Assembly: GCF_019774615.1 (NCBI RefSeq)
Contig: NZ_CP081496.1
Location: 5,642,001 to 5,706,000 of the forward strand
DNA length: 64,000 nt
Direction of reading: 5' to 3'
DNA from: Streptomyces sp. BHT-5-2
Lineage (GTDB): Bacteria > Actinomycetota > Actinomycetes > Streptomycetales > Streptomycetaceae
Position numbers and translations under genes: made by a program. This document shows positions 8,841 to 18,206 of the stretch, in pieces. Within the stretch, counting starts at the first letter, position 1. Each line of letters opens with the position of its first letter. Below the pieces are notes generated by a model. That model worked only from the letters and a program-made list of their open reading frames with translations. It was not told the origin of the DNA and did not search any database.

Positions 8841-9596
8841 ATGGATCTTGGACTCACCGACCGGACGTATCTCGTCACCGGCGCCACCCGGGGCCTGGGC
8901 TTCGCCACCGCCCGCGAACTGGTCGCCGACGGCGCCAATGTGGTGCTCACCGGCCGCACCGAGGAGGCCGCGGCCGAGGCGGCCGCCACCCTGGGCGAGC
9001 GGGCCCTGGGCGTGGCCGCCGACAACTCCGACGCGCAGGCCCCGGCCCGTCTGGTGGCCGCCGCCCGGGAGCGCTTCGGCCGCTTCGACGGCGTCCTGAT
9101 CAGCGTGGGCGGCCCGCCGCCCGGCACCGCCGCCGGCAACACCGACGACGAGTGGCGGACGTCCTTCGAGACGGTCTTCCTCGGCGCGGTGCGGTTCGCC
9201 CGGACCGCCGCCGCCGAGCTGGGCGAGGGCGGCGTCATCGGCTTCGTGCTCTCCGGCTCGGTGTACGAGCCGATCGCCGGGCTCACCGTCTCCAACGGCC
9301 TGCGCCCGGGCCTCGCCGGCTTCGCCAAGTCCCTGGCCGACGAGGTCGGGCCGCGCGGCATCCGCGTCGTCGGCGTCCTCCCCGGCCGGATCGCCACCGA
9401 CCGGATGACCCAGCTCGACGAGCTCTCCGGCGACCCCGAGGGCTCCCGCGCCCGCAACTCCGCCACCATCCCGCTGCGCCGCTACGGCGACCCCGCGGAG
9501 TTCGGCCGCACCGCCGCCTTCCTCCTCTCCCCCGCCGCGTCCTATCTGACGGGCGTGATGGTCCCGGTGGACGGCGGGGCCCGGCGCGGCTTCTGA
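8841..9596 (+). CDS. SDR family oxidoreductase of the divergent type without YxxxK
   Basis: 251 aa with a clear Rossmann dinucleotide motif at the N-terminus (TGATRGLGFATA) and the SDR C-terminal motif (LTGVMVPVDGGARRGF). The usual catalytic Tyr-x3-Lys is absent: at the expected place the sequence reads SVYEPIAGLTVSNGLRPGLA, so Ser replaces Tyr and Arg replaces Lys. The S-N-x-x-R pattern is known from a subgroup of SDRs annotated as reductases of unknown substrate. The ATG lies 2 bp after the GH15 stop, so the two are likely co-transcribed. A terminator follows. Confidence 0.85.
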   Translation: MDLGLTDRTYLVTGATRGLGFATARELVADGANVVLTGRTEEAAAEAAATLGERALGVAADNSDAQAPARLVAAARERFGRFDGVLISVGGPPPGTAAGNTDDEWRTSFETVFLGAVRFARTAAAELGEGGVIGFVLSGSVYEPIAGLTVSNGLRPGLAGFAKSLADEVGPRGIRVVGVLPGRIATDRMTQLDELSGDPEGSRARNSATIPLRRYGDPAEFGRTAAFLLSPAASYLTGVMVPVDGGARRGF

Positions 9597-9603
9597 GGCC
9601 GGC

Positions 9604-9636
9604 GGGGCGGGACGGGCCGCGGGGCCGTCCCGCCCC
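9604..9636. terminator. Bidirectional terminator between convergent SDR and Asp23 operons
   Basis: A perfect 12-bp stem (GGGGCGGGACGG with its complement) and 9-nt loop lie between the SDR stop and the end of the amaP-like gene. Confidence 0.85.
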
Positions 9637-9648
9637 CTCGGGCCCGTC

Positions 9649-10254
9649 CTAGCCGACCCGTTCCGGCCGATGGCGGACCGCCCGCAGGCGGACCTCGGCG
9701 GGCAGGCGCTCCAAGCCGGCCGAGGTGCGGGCGTCGGTCAGCGCCGTCTCGGAGAGCCGCAGCACCACGGTCCCGGGGTCGGCGTGCGGGGCGAGGACGA
9801 GCAGGGCGCGCACCTGCGGCGCGGTGCGGCGGCCGGTCAGCACCGCAGCCGCCCGGTCGACGCCGTCCACCGCCGCCGCCCCGGCCGCCAGGACGTCCTC
9901 CAGCGCCCGGCCCCGCACCGTCGCACCCGCACCGTCACCGGTGTCCACCAGCACCGTGCCGAGCCGGCGCCGCCGCAACTGCGCCAGCAGCCACCACAGC
10001 AGCAACAGCACCAGGACGGCGAGCCCGGCGATGACCGCCGGCCACCACCAGCCGCGGCCGGTGAAGCGGGTGCGGTCCGCCGCCGGGAGCAGGACGTCGT
10101 CCGGGCGGGCCCAGGGCCAGCCGGACGGCAGGTCGAGGTGCAGGCGGGCCGGCAGGTCCAGGCCGCCCAGCAGGACCAGCCCGCCGGCGCCGAGCAGGAG
10201 CACGCCGACCAGCCCGAGCAGCGCCCGGTTGACGCTCGCGTGGGCGGTGCGCAT
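9649..10254 (-). CDS. amaP: AmaP-like alkaline shock response membrane anchor
   Basis: 201 aa with two transmembrane helices (residues about 11-32 and 70-92) and a soluble C-terminal domain of about 100 residues. In Firmicutes AmaP anchors Asp23 to the membrane. It is the last gene of a five-gene minus-strand operon holding two Asp23/Gls24 proteins, a DUF2273 protein and a DUF6286 protein, which is what supports the name; sequence identity alone would be weak. The operon is expected to act in envelope stress or envelope architecture. Confidence 0.8.
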   Translation of the reverse strand: MRTAHASVNRALLGLVGVLLLGAGGLVLLGGLDLPARLHLDLPSGWPWARPDDVLLPAADRTRFTGRGWWWPAVIAGLAVLVLLLLWWLLAQLRRRRLGTVLVDTGDGAGATVRGRALEDVLAAGAAAVDGVDRAAAVLTGRRTAPQVRALLVLAPHADPGTVVLRLSETALTDARTSAGLERLPAEVRLRAVRHRPERVG

Positions 10255-10261
10255 CGCGGGC

Positions 10262-10939
10262 TCACCTCCCTTTCGGACGCCGGACGTCGACGGTCAGCCG
10301 CAGCCCGCGGGTCAGGCCGAGTCCGTGCAGCCCCGCGCCGAGCACCGTGGTGAGGTCGCCGCGGACCGCCGCCAGCTCCCGGAAGTGCGCCACGGCCCGC
10401 GCCCGCGCCCGGCGCCGGCCCACGGTCATCCGTACCGTCTGCACCCCGGCGACCTCCATGGCCCGGTCGCGCAGCACCAGTGCGGCTGCCGACCGGTCGA
10501 GGCCGGCGCGGACGCCGGGGGCGGTGCGCCGCATCGGCAGCACGGCCCGCAGCCCCGGGGTGGCGGCCAGTGCGAGCAGCCAGATCCCGAGGGCCAGTGC
10601 GGCGGCCGCGGCGCCCAGCACCCAGGGGTCGTCGAGGTGCCGGACGGCAAGTTCGTGCGCCAGTCGCCGGCGCCAGGCCATCGCGGGGCGGCCGGCCCGT
10701 ACCGCGGCCACGTCGTAGAGCAGCAGCCCGGTGGCGCCCAGCAGTACCAGGGCGACCAGCGCCGCGGGCACCCGGCGGGCCGACCAGAAGCGCCGCGCGG
10801 GCTCACCGGCGGGCGGGCCGGGCTCGGCCGTCTCCGGTGCCGGCAACTCGCCCGTGGTGCCGGGCGGTTCACCACGGCGCCCGCCGACCGCCGGGCCGGT
10901 CCCGGCCGCCCCGGCGCTTCCCGGCCCCGGCCCGTTCAC
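10262..10939 (-). CDS. DUF6286-like membrane protein
   Basis: 225 aa. The first 50 residues are a Gly/Pro-rich disordered segment. Two hydrophobic helices follow (about 55-75 and 105-125). The soluble C-terminus has an Arg-rich patch (MTVGRRRARARAVAHF) and ends LTVDVRRPKGR. The layout parallels AmaP, which lies 7 bp downstream. Its start overlaps the end of the upstream Asp23-like gene by 4 bp (ATGA-type), so the products are probably made together. Function unknown; a membrane partner for the Asp23 proteins is inferred. Confidence 0.75.
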   Translation of the reverse strand: MNGPGPGSAGAAGTGPAVGGRRGEPPGTTGELPAPETAEPGPPAGEPARRFWSARRVPAALVALVLLGATGLLLYDVAAVRAGRPAMAWRRRLAHELAVRHLDDPWVLGAAAAALALGIWLLALAATPGLRAVLPMRRTAPGVRAGLDRSAAALVLRDRAMEVAGVQTVRMTVGRRRARARAVAHFRELAAVRGDLTTVLGAGLHGLGLTRGLRLTVDVRRPKGR

Positions 10940-11328
10940 CGCACCCGCCCCCGGGCCCGGTCCGTCAGCAGCGGCGAGTTCAGCCGCTCCACCTGCACGG
11001 CCACCTCGGCGACCGTCATCCCCGCCAACGCCCTCACCCGCTCGGTGACTTGACGGCGCACCAGGCGGCAGTGGGCGCCGATGGGGGCGGGGTAGGCGAG
11101 TTCCACGGCGATCCGCAGCCGGGCCTCGCCGAACGGCGGGTGGACGTCGCGGTGGGCCACCGTCACCGTGGCGTGGGCGTCGGTGGGGGCGCCGGGGGCC
11201 GCCTCGCGCAGCGCCTCGCGGGCCGCCCGCGCGGCGATCCCGGCGACCACCCGGTCGGCGATCCTGGTGGCGCCGCGCTCACCGGCCGGTACGTCGCCGG
11301 CAGCGGCGGGCGGGGACACCGTCGCCAT
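10936..11328 (-). CDS. Asp23/Gls24 family envelope stress protein (short)
   Basis: 130 aa. The core resembles Asp23: IADRVVAGIAARAAREAL, then beta-strand-like VTVAHRDV and LRIAVELAYP, then a helix (VRALAGMTVAEVAVQVERLNSP). The N-terminal 15 residues are low complexity. It is the second Asp23-like gene in the operon and more divergent than the first. It overlaps the DUF6286 gene downstream. Confidence 0.75.
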   Translation of the reverse strand: MATVSPPAAAGDVPAGERGATRIADRVVAGIAARAAREALREAAPGAPTDAHATVTVAHRDVHPPFGEARLRIAVELAYPAPIGAHCRLVRRQVTERVRALAGMTVAEVAVQVERLNSPLLTDRARGRVR

Positions 11329-11334
11329 CCGGGG

Positions 11335-11532
11335 TCACCGCCGCCGGTCGTCGCGGTCGCCGGTCCGGACGCGGAAGAACTCCCCGGCCGCCAGGTCCCC
11401 GTCGAGGAACCTGCCGGCCATGAACCCGACGGCGCCCAGCGCCGCCACCAGGACGAAGGCCCCGAACCCGCCGAAGTACCCGGCGAAGCCCAGCGCCATC
11501 CCGGCCACGAGACCGATCACGGTCATGCTCAT
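11335..11532 (-). CDS. DUF2273-like small membrane protein
   Basis: 65 aa, mostly two hydrophobic stretches (VIGLVAGMALGFAGYFGGF and AFVLVAALGAVGFMAGRFL) followed by a charged tail (RVRTGDRDDRRR). DUF2273 proteins regularly accompany Asp23 genes and are thought to be small envelope anchors. It sits 6 bp upstream of the short Asp23 gene. Confidence 0.8.
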   Translation of the reverse strand: MSMTVIGLVAGMALGFAGYFGGFGAFVLVAALGAVGFMAGRFLDGDLAAGEFFRVRTGDRDDRRR

Positions 11533-11568
11533 CGTGCGCTCCTTCGCTACGGCTCCGGCCGGGCCCGG

Positions 11569-12045
11569 TCACTGGAGCCGCGGTTCCGCCGCCTCGGCCG
11601 AGTCCGGCCCGTAGTCGCCGTCGGCCTCGTCGGGCAGCTTCACATCGCTCACCGCGATGTTGACCTCGACGACCTCCAGCCCGGTCATCCGCTCCACGGC
11701 GGCGATCACGTTCTCCCGGACGGCCCGGGCCACGTCCGCGATCGCGACCCCGTAGTCGACCACGATCTCCAGGTCCAGCGCGGTCTGCACCTCGCCGACC
11801 TCGGCCTTCACCCCGCGCGCGGGGGCGGCCGACCGCCCGCCGCCGGGCACCCGGTCGCGCACCGCGCCCAGCGTGCGGGCGAACCCGCTGCCCATCGCGT
11901 GGACGCCCACCACATCGCGGGCGGCGAGCCCGGCGATCTTCTCCACGACGCCGTCGGCGATGGTGGTCCGGCCGCGCGTGGCGGGGTCGCCGCCGCCCCG
12001 TTTCACCGGCCTCGCGGTGTCCGCGCCCAGCTGGCTCTCCGTCAT
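11569..12045 (-). CDS. Asp23/Gls24 family envelope stress response protein
   Basis: 158 aa, first gene of the operon. It has the typical Asp23 core: GRTTIADGVVEKIAGLAARDVVGVHAMGS split around residues 27-58, EVQTALDLEIVVDYGVAIADVARAVRENV around 85-115, and VVEVNIAVSDVKLPDE near the end. Asp23 proteins coat the inner membrane in Firmicutes; the actinobacterial role is less studied. A Shine-Dalgarno (AGAAGGGA) precedes the ATG. The promoter should lie in the 177-bp gap shared with the divergent gene. Confidence 0.88.
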   Translation of the reverse strand: MTESQLGADTARPVKRGGGDPATRGRTTIADGVVEKIAGLAARDVVGVHAMGSGFARTLGAVRDRVPGGGRSAAPARGVKAEVGEVQTALDLEIVVDYGVAIADVARAVRENVIAAVERMTGLEVVEVNIAVSDVKLPDEADGDYGPDSAEAAEPRLQ

Positions 12046-12222
12046 CGCCGTGCGTCCCTTCTGGGATATGCACCTTTCATGCCATTCGTTCCGTTCTCCA
12101 CATTAGGGGCGGACGACGGGGCGCGCTCCGGGGGTGCGGCAGCGGAGTGCCGCGCCGTCCGGACTGCCGCGGCGGGCGGGCTGGGGCAGGCTGGGGAGGT
12201 GGTCCGGGAAAGGGGTGACGCG

Positions 12223-12945
12223 GTGGCCGCGAACGGCTTGGCACACACCGTGCGGCAACAGCTCGGCATCGGCCGGATCCTGCCGCTCGGCGGCCCGGCG
12301 GACGGGGCCTGGATCACCGAACGCGCGGCCCGCGCGGCCCTGTTGCGGGCCCCCGGCACCCCGCCCGGCGTACGCCTGGACGCCCTGCGGCTCTCCCTCG
12401 CCACCCCCGGCGACGCCCCGGCAGCGACCGTGCCGGCGCCGCCCAGTGCCCTGCCGCCGGGCCCGCTGCGCATCGCCGCGGACCTGGCCGCACCGTCCGG
12501 CCGCCCGCTGCCGGCGCTCGCCGCGCAGCTGCGGACGGCACTGCTGGCCGCGGCGGAGGACGGCCTGGGGCTGCGGGTGGGCGCGGTGGACCTCCGGATC
12601 GGCGAACTGCTGGACACCCCCGCCGAGGACGGCCCCGGGGAGAAGGACCGGGCCGCCGACCGGCCCCCGGCACCGGCCGCCGCGGGCCCGGCCGGTGCCG
12701 CGGCGGACCCCTCGGACCTCGTCGCCCGGGTCCTCGCCGTCCCCGGGGTGGCCCGGCTCGCCCCGGCCCTGGCCAGCCACTCCCGCCCGGTCGCCCGCAC
12801 CGGCGACCATGTCCTGGTCCAGCTGGCGACCACCGCGGGCCACCGCCCCCTGGACGTGGCCCGCGCCGTCCGCCGGGCGGTCACCGGCCCGCCGCCGGCA
12901 CCGCGGTCGGCCGCGGTGCTGGTCACGGCGGTGGCGGACGGCTGA
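12223..12945 (+). CDS. Lone Asp23-associated protein, diverging from the operon
   Basis: 240 aa. Such proteins are often mislabelled 'nucleopolyhedrovirus P10 family' in Streptomyces because of a low-complexity middle. I see two structured halves: an N-terminal part (LGIGRILPLGGPADGAWITE, then VRLDALRLSLATPGD) and a C-terminal part (VARVLAVPGVARLAPALASH, then VLVQLATTAGHRPLDVARAV). Both halves have the alternating strand/helix pattern of Asp23 domains, so it may be an Asp23-like duplication; that is inference. GTG start with AAAGGGG seven bases upstream. Function unknown. Confidence 0.7.
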   Translation: MAANGLAHTVRQQLGIGRILPLGGPADGAWITERAARAALLRAPGTPPGVRLDALRLSLATPGDAPAATVPAPPSALPPGPLRIAADLAAPSGRPLPALAAQLRTALLAAAEDGLGLRVGAVDLRIGELLDTPAEDGPGEKDRAADRPPAPAAAGPAGAAADPSDLVARVLAVPGVARLAPALASHSRPVARTGDHVLVQLATTAGHRPLDVARAVRRAVTGPPPAPRSAAVLVTAVADG

Positions 12946-12968
12946 CGGCCGGTGCCGCGGGCGGGCGG

Positions 12969-13748
12969 TCAGTCCCCGACGCCGGCCAGGTCCCGCAGCC
13001 GCCGCGCCTGAGCGGCGCGCTCGGCGCGGCGCTGCTCCTCGTACGTCCGGTCCGCGGCGCCGGCCAGCAGGGCCTTGGTCTCGATGACGGCGTCCCGGGG
13101 CGCGGCGGTGAGCGCGGCGGCCAGGTCGGCCGCCGCGGCGTCCAGTTCACCGCCGGGCACGACGAGGTTGACCAGGCCGATCCGCTCGGCCTCCGCGGCG
13201 TGCACGAAGCGCCCGGTGGCGCAGATCTCCAGCGCCCGGGCGTAGCCGACCAGTCCGATCAGGGGGTGCGTGCCGGTCAGGTCAGGGACGAGGCCCAGAC
13301 TGGTCTCGCGCATGGCGAACTGCGCGTCCTCAGCGGCGACCCGCAGGTCACAGGCGAGCGCGAGCTGGAAGCCGGCGCCGATGGCGTGCCCCTGGACGGC
13401 GGCGATGGACACCAGATCGTGCCGCCGCCACCAGGTGAACGCCTCCTGGTACTCGGCGATCGTGGCGTCCAGCGCTTCGTCCGTACCGCGCGCCATGTCG
13501 AGGAACGACGGCTCGCCGTCGAACCCTTCGGGCGTGAACGCCTGCCGGTCGAGCCCCGCGGAGAAGGACCTGCCCTCGCCGCGGAGCACCACGATCCGAA
13601 CGTTTCCCGGCAGCAGCGATCCCGCCTCGGCCAGTGCCCGCCACATGGCGGGACTCTGTGCGTTGCGCTTGGCCGCGTTGGCGAGGGTCACCGTGGCGAT
13701 CGCGTCGTCCACGGTGAGCCGCACACCGTGCTTGTCGAGCAGAGTCAT
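12969..13748 (-). CDS. Enoyl-CoA hydratase/isomerase family protein
   Basis: 259 aa, a full crotonase fold. The oxyanion-hole segments are visible: RSFSAGLDRQAF near residue 65 and GHAIGAGFQLALACDLRVA near 122. A Glu in the FAMRETSLGLVPDLTG segment could be catalytic. Members hydrate enoyl-CoA in beta-oxidation or perform related reactions; the substrate is unknown. It is monocistronic by position, with an upstream gap of 114 bp that contains its promoter. Confidence 0.9.
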   Translation of the reverse strand: MTLLDKHGVRLTVDDAIATVTLANAAKRNAQSPAMWRALAEAGSLLPGNVRIVVLRGEGRSFSAGLDRQAFTPEGFDGEPSFLDMARGTDEALDATIAEYQEAFTWWRRHDLVSIAAVQGHAIGAGFQLALACDLRVAAEDAQFAMRETSLGLVPDLTGTHPLIGLVGYARALEICATGRFVHAAEAERIGLVNLVVPGGELDAAAADLAAALTAAPRDAVIETKALLAGAADRTYEEQRRAERAAQARRLRDLAGVGD

Positions 13749-13862
13749 GAGGGCGCCTCCGAGTCAGCCACCGCACCTGCGTGCGTAAGTGACTGAACGG
13801 TAACCTCCCGGCCGACCACTCGACCGGCCGGGGGGCACCGCCTTCACCCGGAGCCGCGGCCG

Positions 13863-14084
13863 TCAGACCGAGGCGGCCTTCTTGCCCCTCGTGGCTCCGC
13901 CGCGGCCGCGCAGGACCACACCGGATTCGCTGAGCATCCGGTGCACGAATCCGTAGGAGCGGCCGGTTTCCTCGGCCAGCGCCCGGATGCTCGCTCCGGC
14001 GTCGTACTTCTTCTTCAGGTCTGCCGCGAGCTTCTCGCGCGCGGCGCCGGTCACCCGGCTGCCCTTCTTCAGAGTCTCGGCCAC
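13863..14084 (-). CDS. Small helix-turn-helix DNA-binding protein
   Basis: 73 aa, basic. The middle is a resolvase-like HTH (AASIRALAEETGRSYGFVHR region) and the end is a basic tail (RGRGGATRGKKAASV). Start: GTG at 14084 with a perfect AGGAGG; a longer in-frame extension exists but lacks such a site. Proteins of this type are common in Streptomyces with unknown role; the basic tail and single HTH suggest DNA binding. Confidence 0.8.
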   Translation of the reverse strand: MAETLKKGSRVTGAAREKLAADLKKKYDAGASIRALAEETGRSYGFVHRMLSESGVVLRGRGGATRGKKAASV

Positions 14085-14434
14085 CCGTGCCTCCTCGTGG
14101 GAAGTGCGCTCTGGACTCTCATGATCACCCCTCCCCGGCTTCCTGGCCACCCATTCCGCAAGGTCTGTGCGACATCCTTCGGCGTCCCGCGGCCGCCCGG
14201 AGCGGTCGGAATTCTCTCTTCCGCGCGCCCCGCGACGCCGACGCGCGCCCCGGCGGGCGAGAAGTGCCAGGTCAGGTGGCCTGTCGCGGAAACGACGAAG
14301 GCCGGGCCGCGAGGGCCCGGCCCGTTGCCGCAGGCTCGCCGGTGTACGAGCCGTTCTCACTCAGATGATGGATCACCCATGGGCCGAATGATCCAGCGGC
14401 CGTGATCCAACCGGTGGCGGCGGTACGGCGGTGA
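14085..14434. other. 350-bp intergenic region holding a GC hairpin
   Basis: It lies between the small HTH gene (whose promoter it must contain, close to 14085) and the 3' end of the ABC-F gene. Apart from the hairpin at 14300-14322 I see several GATCC-rich short inverted pieces near 14365-14410 but no gene. Confidence 0.5.
14300..14322. terminator. Hairpin, probable terminator
   Basis: A perfect 9-bp stem (GGCCGGGCC) with a 5-nt loop lies in the intergenic region downstream of the minus-strand ABC-F gene. Its plus-strand side is preceded by an A-rich run (AAACGACGAA), so it could also end a plus-strand transcript. Confidence 0.55.
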
Positions 14435-16033
<1,599 letters not shown>

Positions 16034-16097
16034 GGGGAAAACTCCAGGGCAGGAAGACGGCGGGTTGGACGGACGGTCCGAGAGCGGTCTGCGCCGT

Positions 16098-16124
16098 CTA
16101 ATGAACCCAGAGGAGAACTGCCAT
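16098..16124 (-). CDS. Possible 8-residue leader peptide upstream of the ABC-F gene
   Basis: The ORF reads MAVLLWVH then TAG, and ends 64 nt before the ABC-F start on the same strand. It has no strong Shine-Dalgarno. A TAGACT box ends 6 nt before its ATG, so a leaderless transcript is possible. Resistance-type ABC-F genes are often controlled by drug-stalled leader peptides and attenuation. Whether this one is translated is unproven. Confidence 0.4.
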   Translation of the reverse strand: MAVLLWVH

Positions 16125-16246
16125 GCAGGCAGTCTAACGGGCCGGTGCAAATGGATATCCGGCGTTGTCGGACCCTCCTGCGAGACTGTGAGCCATGACA
16201 CAGCGGTCCGGGCGGCGGGGGTGCCGTCCGGTGCGCGAGAGGCACG

Positions 16247-16561
16247 GTGATCAGCATGGCAGGCACGCCGACGCTGCTCCCGACGCTGCTCCACCGGGAC
16301 GCCCCGGCCGCTCCGGGGCAGCTGACGGAGGCGTTCGGATCCACCGTCGCCGCGCGGTACGCCGCGGAGGACGGCACGGTGCTGCACGCCGAACTCGCCC
16401 ATGGGGACGGGGTGGTGAGGGTCGGTTCGAAGGACCGCGGCGGCCCGTTCGACGAGGCGGTGGGGGACGCCGGGCCGAGCGGGGTCCAGGCCGTCGTCGA
16501 CGTCGTCGTCGACGACGATCCCGGCGCGCACCGCGAGCGGCCGGGCGGGGCGGGGTCATGA
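16247..16561 (+). pseudogene. VOC (glyoxalase-like) protein, truncated after the first half
   Basis: 104 aa. The sequence is a PhnB-like VOC N-terminal half: LLHRDAPAAPGQLTEAFG, then DGTVLHAELAHGDGVVRVGS, then VVDVVVDDDPGAHRERP. Family members run to about 130 aa and end in a strand with a metal-binding Glu and a typical DPEGxxW motif; here the frame stops at the point where that second half should begin. It is either a remnant or an unusual short form. It lies between the ABC-F gene (divergent) and the large uncharacterised gene (convergent). Confidence 0.65.
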
Positions 16562-16593
16562 CCCGCCGGCGCCCGGCCGGGGTGCCCGGGGCG

Positions 16594-18072
16594 TCACGCG
16601 CCGCCGGTGTGGACCTGGAAGGCGGCCCGCCGGACGGCCTTGGCGAGGGCCGGGTCGGGGTGCGCGGCGGCCAGCGCGACCAGCACCTGCACGGTGCGGG
16701 GGTGGCCGACGGCGCGGACCTCCGCCAGCAGCCGCGGCACCGAGCCCTGGACGGCCGAGTCCAGGTGCCGGACGAGGAGTTGGGTCTCCCCGTGGTCGGC
16801 GACGGCCGCCGCGGTGTCCACCCACAGCCAGGTCGACTCCTCGCGGGTGAGGACGTCGGAGGCGGTCTCGGGGTCGCCGCCGTCGTGCTCGAAGAGCCAC
16901 AGCAGGGCGTAGGGGCGCAGCACGGGCTCGTCGGCGGCGGCGCGCACGACCGGTTCGGCCGGGCCGCCGACGGCGCGCAGCGCCTCGAAGGCCAGCCCGC
17001 GCAGCAGCGCGTCCTCGCCGCGGGCGACGGCGAGGAGTTCCTCGACGGCGGCACCGACGGAGCGGGCGGCGAGCCAGGCGCGGTACTCGGCGCGGGCCGG
17101 GCCCGGGGTCAGCCGGGCACAGCCGCGCAGCATCGCCTCCGCGGACTGCTCGATGTTGCCGGCCGGGCTCTGCGCGGCGACGCAGATCTGCTCCAGCTTG
17201 ACCCACACCGACCAGTTGCCCAGCGGCGTCAACTGCGCCTCCTGGCCGTGGTGGCGCCCGTCGGCGGCTTCGCCGGCCTCGTGGGCACCGCGCGGCGGCA
17301 TCAGCGCGCCGACGGCGAGCAGGGCGTCCAGCGCCCAGCGCAGGAGATCGGCGAGCGGCGCCCCCGCGGCGTCGCTCGCCGGGCCCGCGGCGTCGGTGGC
17401 GTCCGCCGGGTCCGTGCCGTAGGGGACCTCGCAGCGCTCGGTGCGCAGTTCGGCGACGCGCTGGCCGAGCATGTCCAGCAGGACCGGCAGCCGGACCGGG
17501 CCGGCGGACAGGTGCAGCAGGGACAGCAGCTGCGGTACGGCCTCGACGACCTCGGCGACGGCGGAGGCACCGGCCGCGGCCGGTGCGGCCAGGGCCAGCG
17601 ACCAGGCGTCGAAGAGCGCGACCCAGCCGCGCAGGGCGGCGGTGTCGTCGCGGTCCCAGGCACGCAGCCGCCAGCCGGGGCGGGCCAGGCCGTCGTGGAG
17701 TTCGACGAGCCCGGCGAGCCGGGCCCGGTCCCAGTCGGCGCGCACCTGGTGGGGGGGCAGGCCCAGGGCCTCGGCGGCACCGGCGACGGCGGCCTCCGGG
17801 AGCGATCCGTCGGGGCCGGCGCGGAGGCTGCCCGCGTGGTCGGCCCAGCGCGCGAGACGGGCCGCGCCGGCCAGTACGGCGCGGGCCTGGCGGGCCAGTT
17901 CCGCGGGCGGCGGAGTGCCCTCGGGCGGCCGGGGCGCCGGGCGGGCGGCCCGGGTGCTCACCGCCCGGCGGGCGGCCGCAATCGGTTGTCGGGGGACGAG
18001 TCGGAGCCGGGAGTCGCGCGGTGTACGGGACGTCACAGGAGCAGTCTTGCCGCTGACGGCCCGAAAACCCAA
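16594..18072 (-). CDS. Uncharacterised wHTH/HEAT-like protein (paralogue of the 49.7-kb gene)
   Basis: 492 aa from this ATG; a GTG at 18036 (VTSRTPRDS) would give 480 aa and is equally plausible. Residues about 50-180 look like winged-helix pieces (ARLARWADHAGSL, LGLPPHQVRADWDRARLAGLVELHDG). The C-terminal 150 residues are helical repeats (ARGEDALLRGLAFEALRAVG, VLRPYALLWLFEHDG, GHPRTVQVLVALAAAHPDP), HEAT-like. The protein at 49693-51201 shares both ends of this plan, including the closing HP-x2-V...HPD motif. No catalytic motif is visible. A scaffold or regulatory role is only a guess. Confidence 0.75.
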   Translation of the reverse strand: MGFRAVSGKTAPVTSRTPRDSRLRLVPRQPIAAARRAVSTRAARPAPRPPEGTPPPAELARQARAVLAGAARLARWADHAGSLRAGPDGSLPEAAVAGAAEALGLPPHQVRADWDRARLAGLVELHDGLARPGWRLRAWDRDDTAALRGWVALFDAWSLALAAPAAAGASAVAEVVEAVPQLLSLLHLSAGPVRLPVLLDMLGQRVAELRTERCEVPYGTDPADATDAAGPASDAAGAPLADLLRWALDALLAVGALMPPRGAHEAGEAADGRHHGQEAQLTPLGNWSVWVKLEQICVAAQSPAGNIEQSAEAMLRGCARLTPGPARAEYRAWLAARSVGAAVEELLAVARGEDALLRGLAFEALRAVGGPAEPVVRAAADEPVLRPYALLWLFEHDGGDPETASDVLTREESTWLWVDTAAAVADHGETQLLVRHLDSAVQGSVPRLLAEVRAVGHPRTVQVLVALAAAHPDPALAKAVRRAAFQVHTGGA

Positions 18073-18206
18073 TCGGAACCCTGCTTGCGGCTCTTCGGGC
18101 CCGCGTCACCCCGGCGTCCCGCTCCGGTCGGCGGGAGTTGTCCGGCCGGCCATCTCCGGCGCCGACCGCGGATCCGGAGGCGCCCGGGGATCGGCCGCCG
18201 GCGGCG

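Noticed and set aside
12134..13087. Long plus-strand frame overlapping the lone Asp23-like gene
   Set aside because: Arg/Pro-rich translation typical of a wrong frame; the chosen frame has structured segments and a Shine-Dalgarno.
14085..14434. Possible RNA gene before the small HTH gene
   Set aside because: The hairpin at 14300 and GATCC pieces do not form a cloverleaf or a known RNA; it fits a terminator better.
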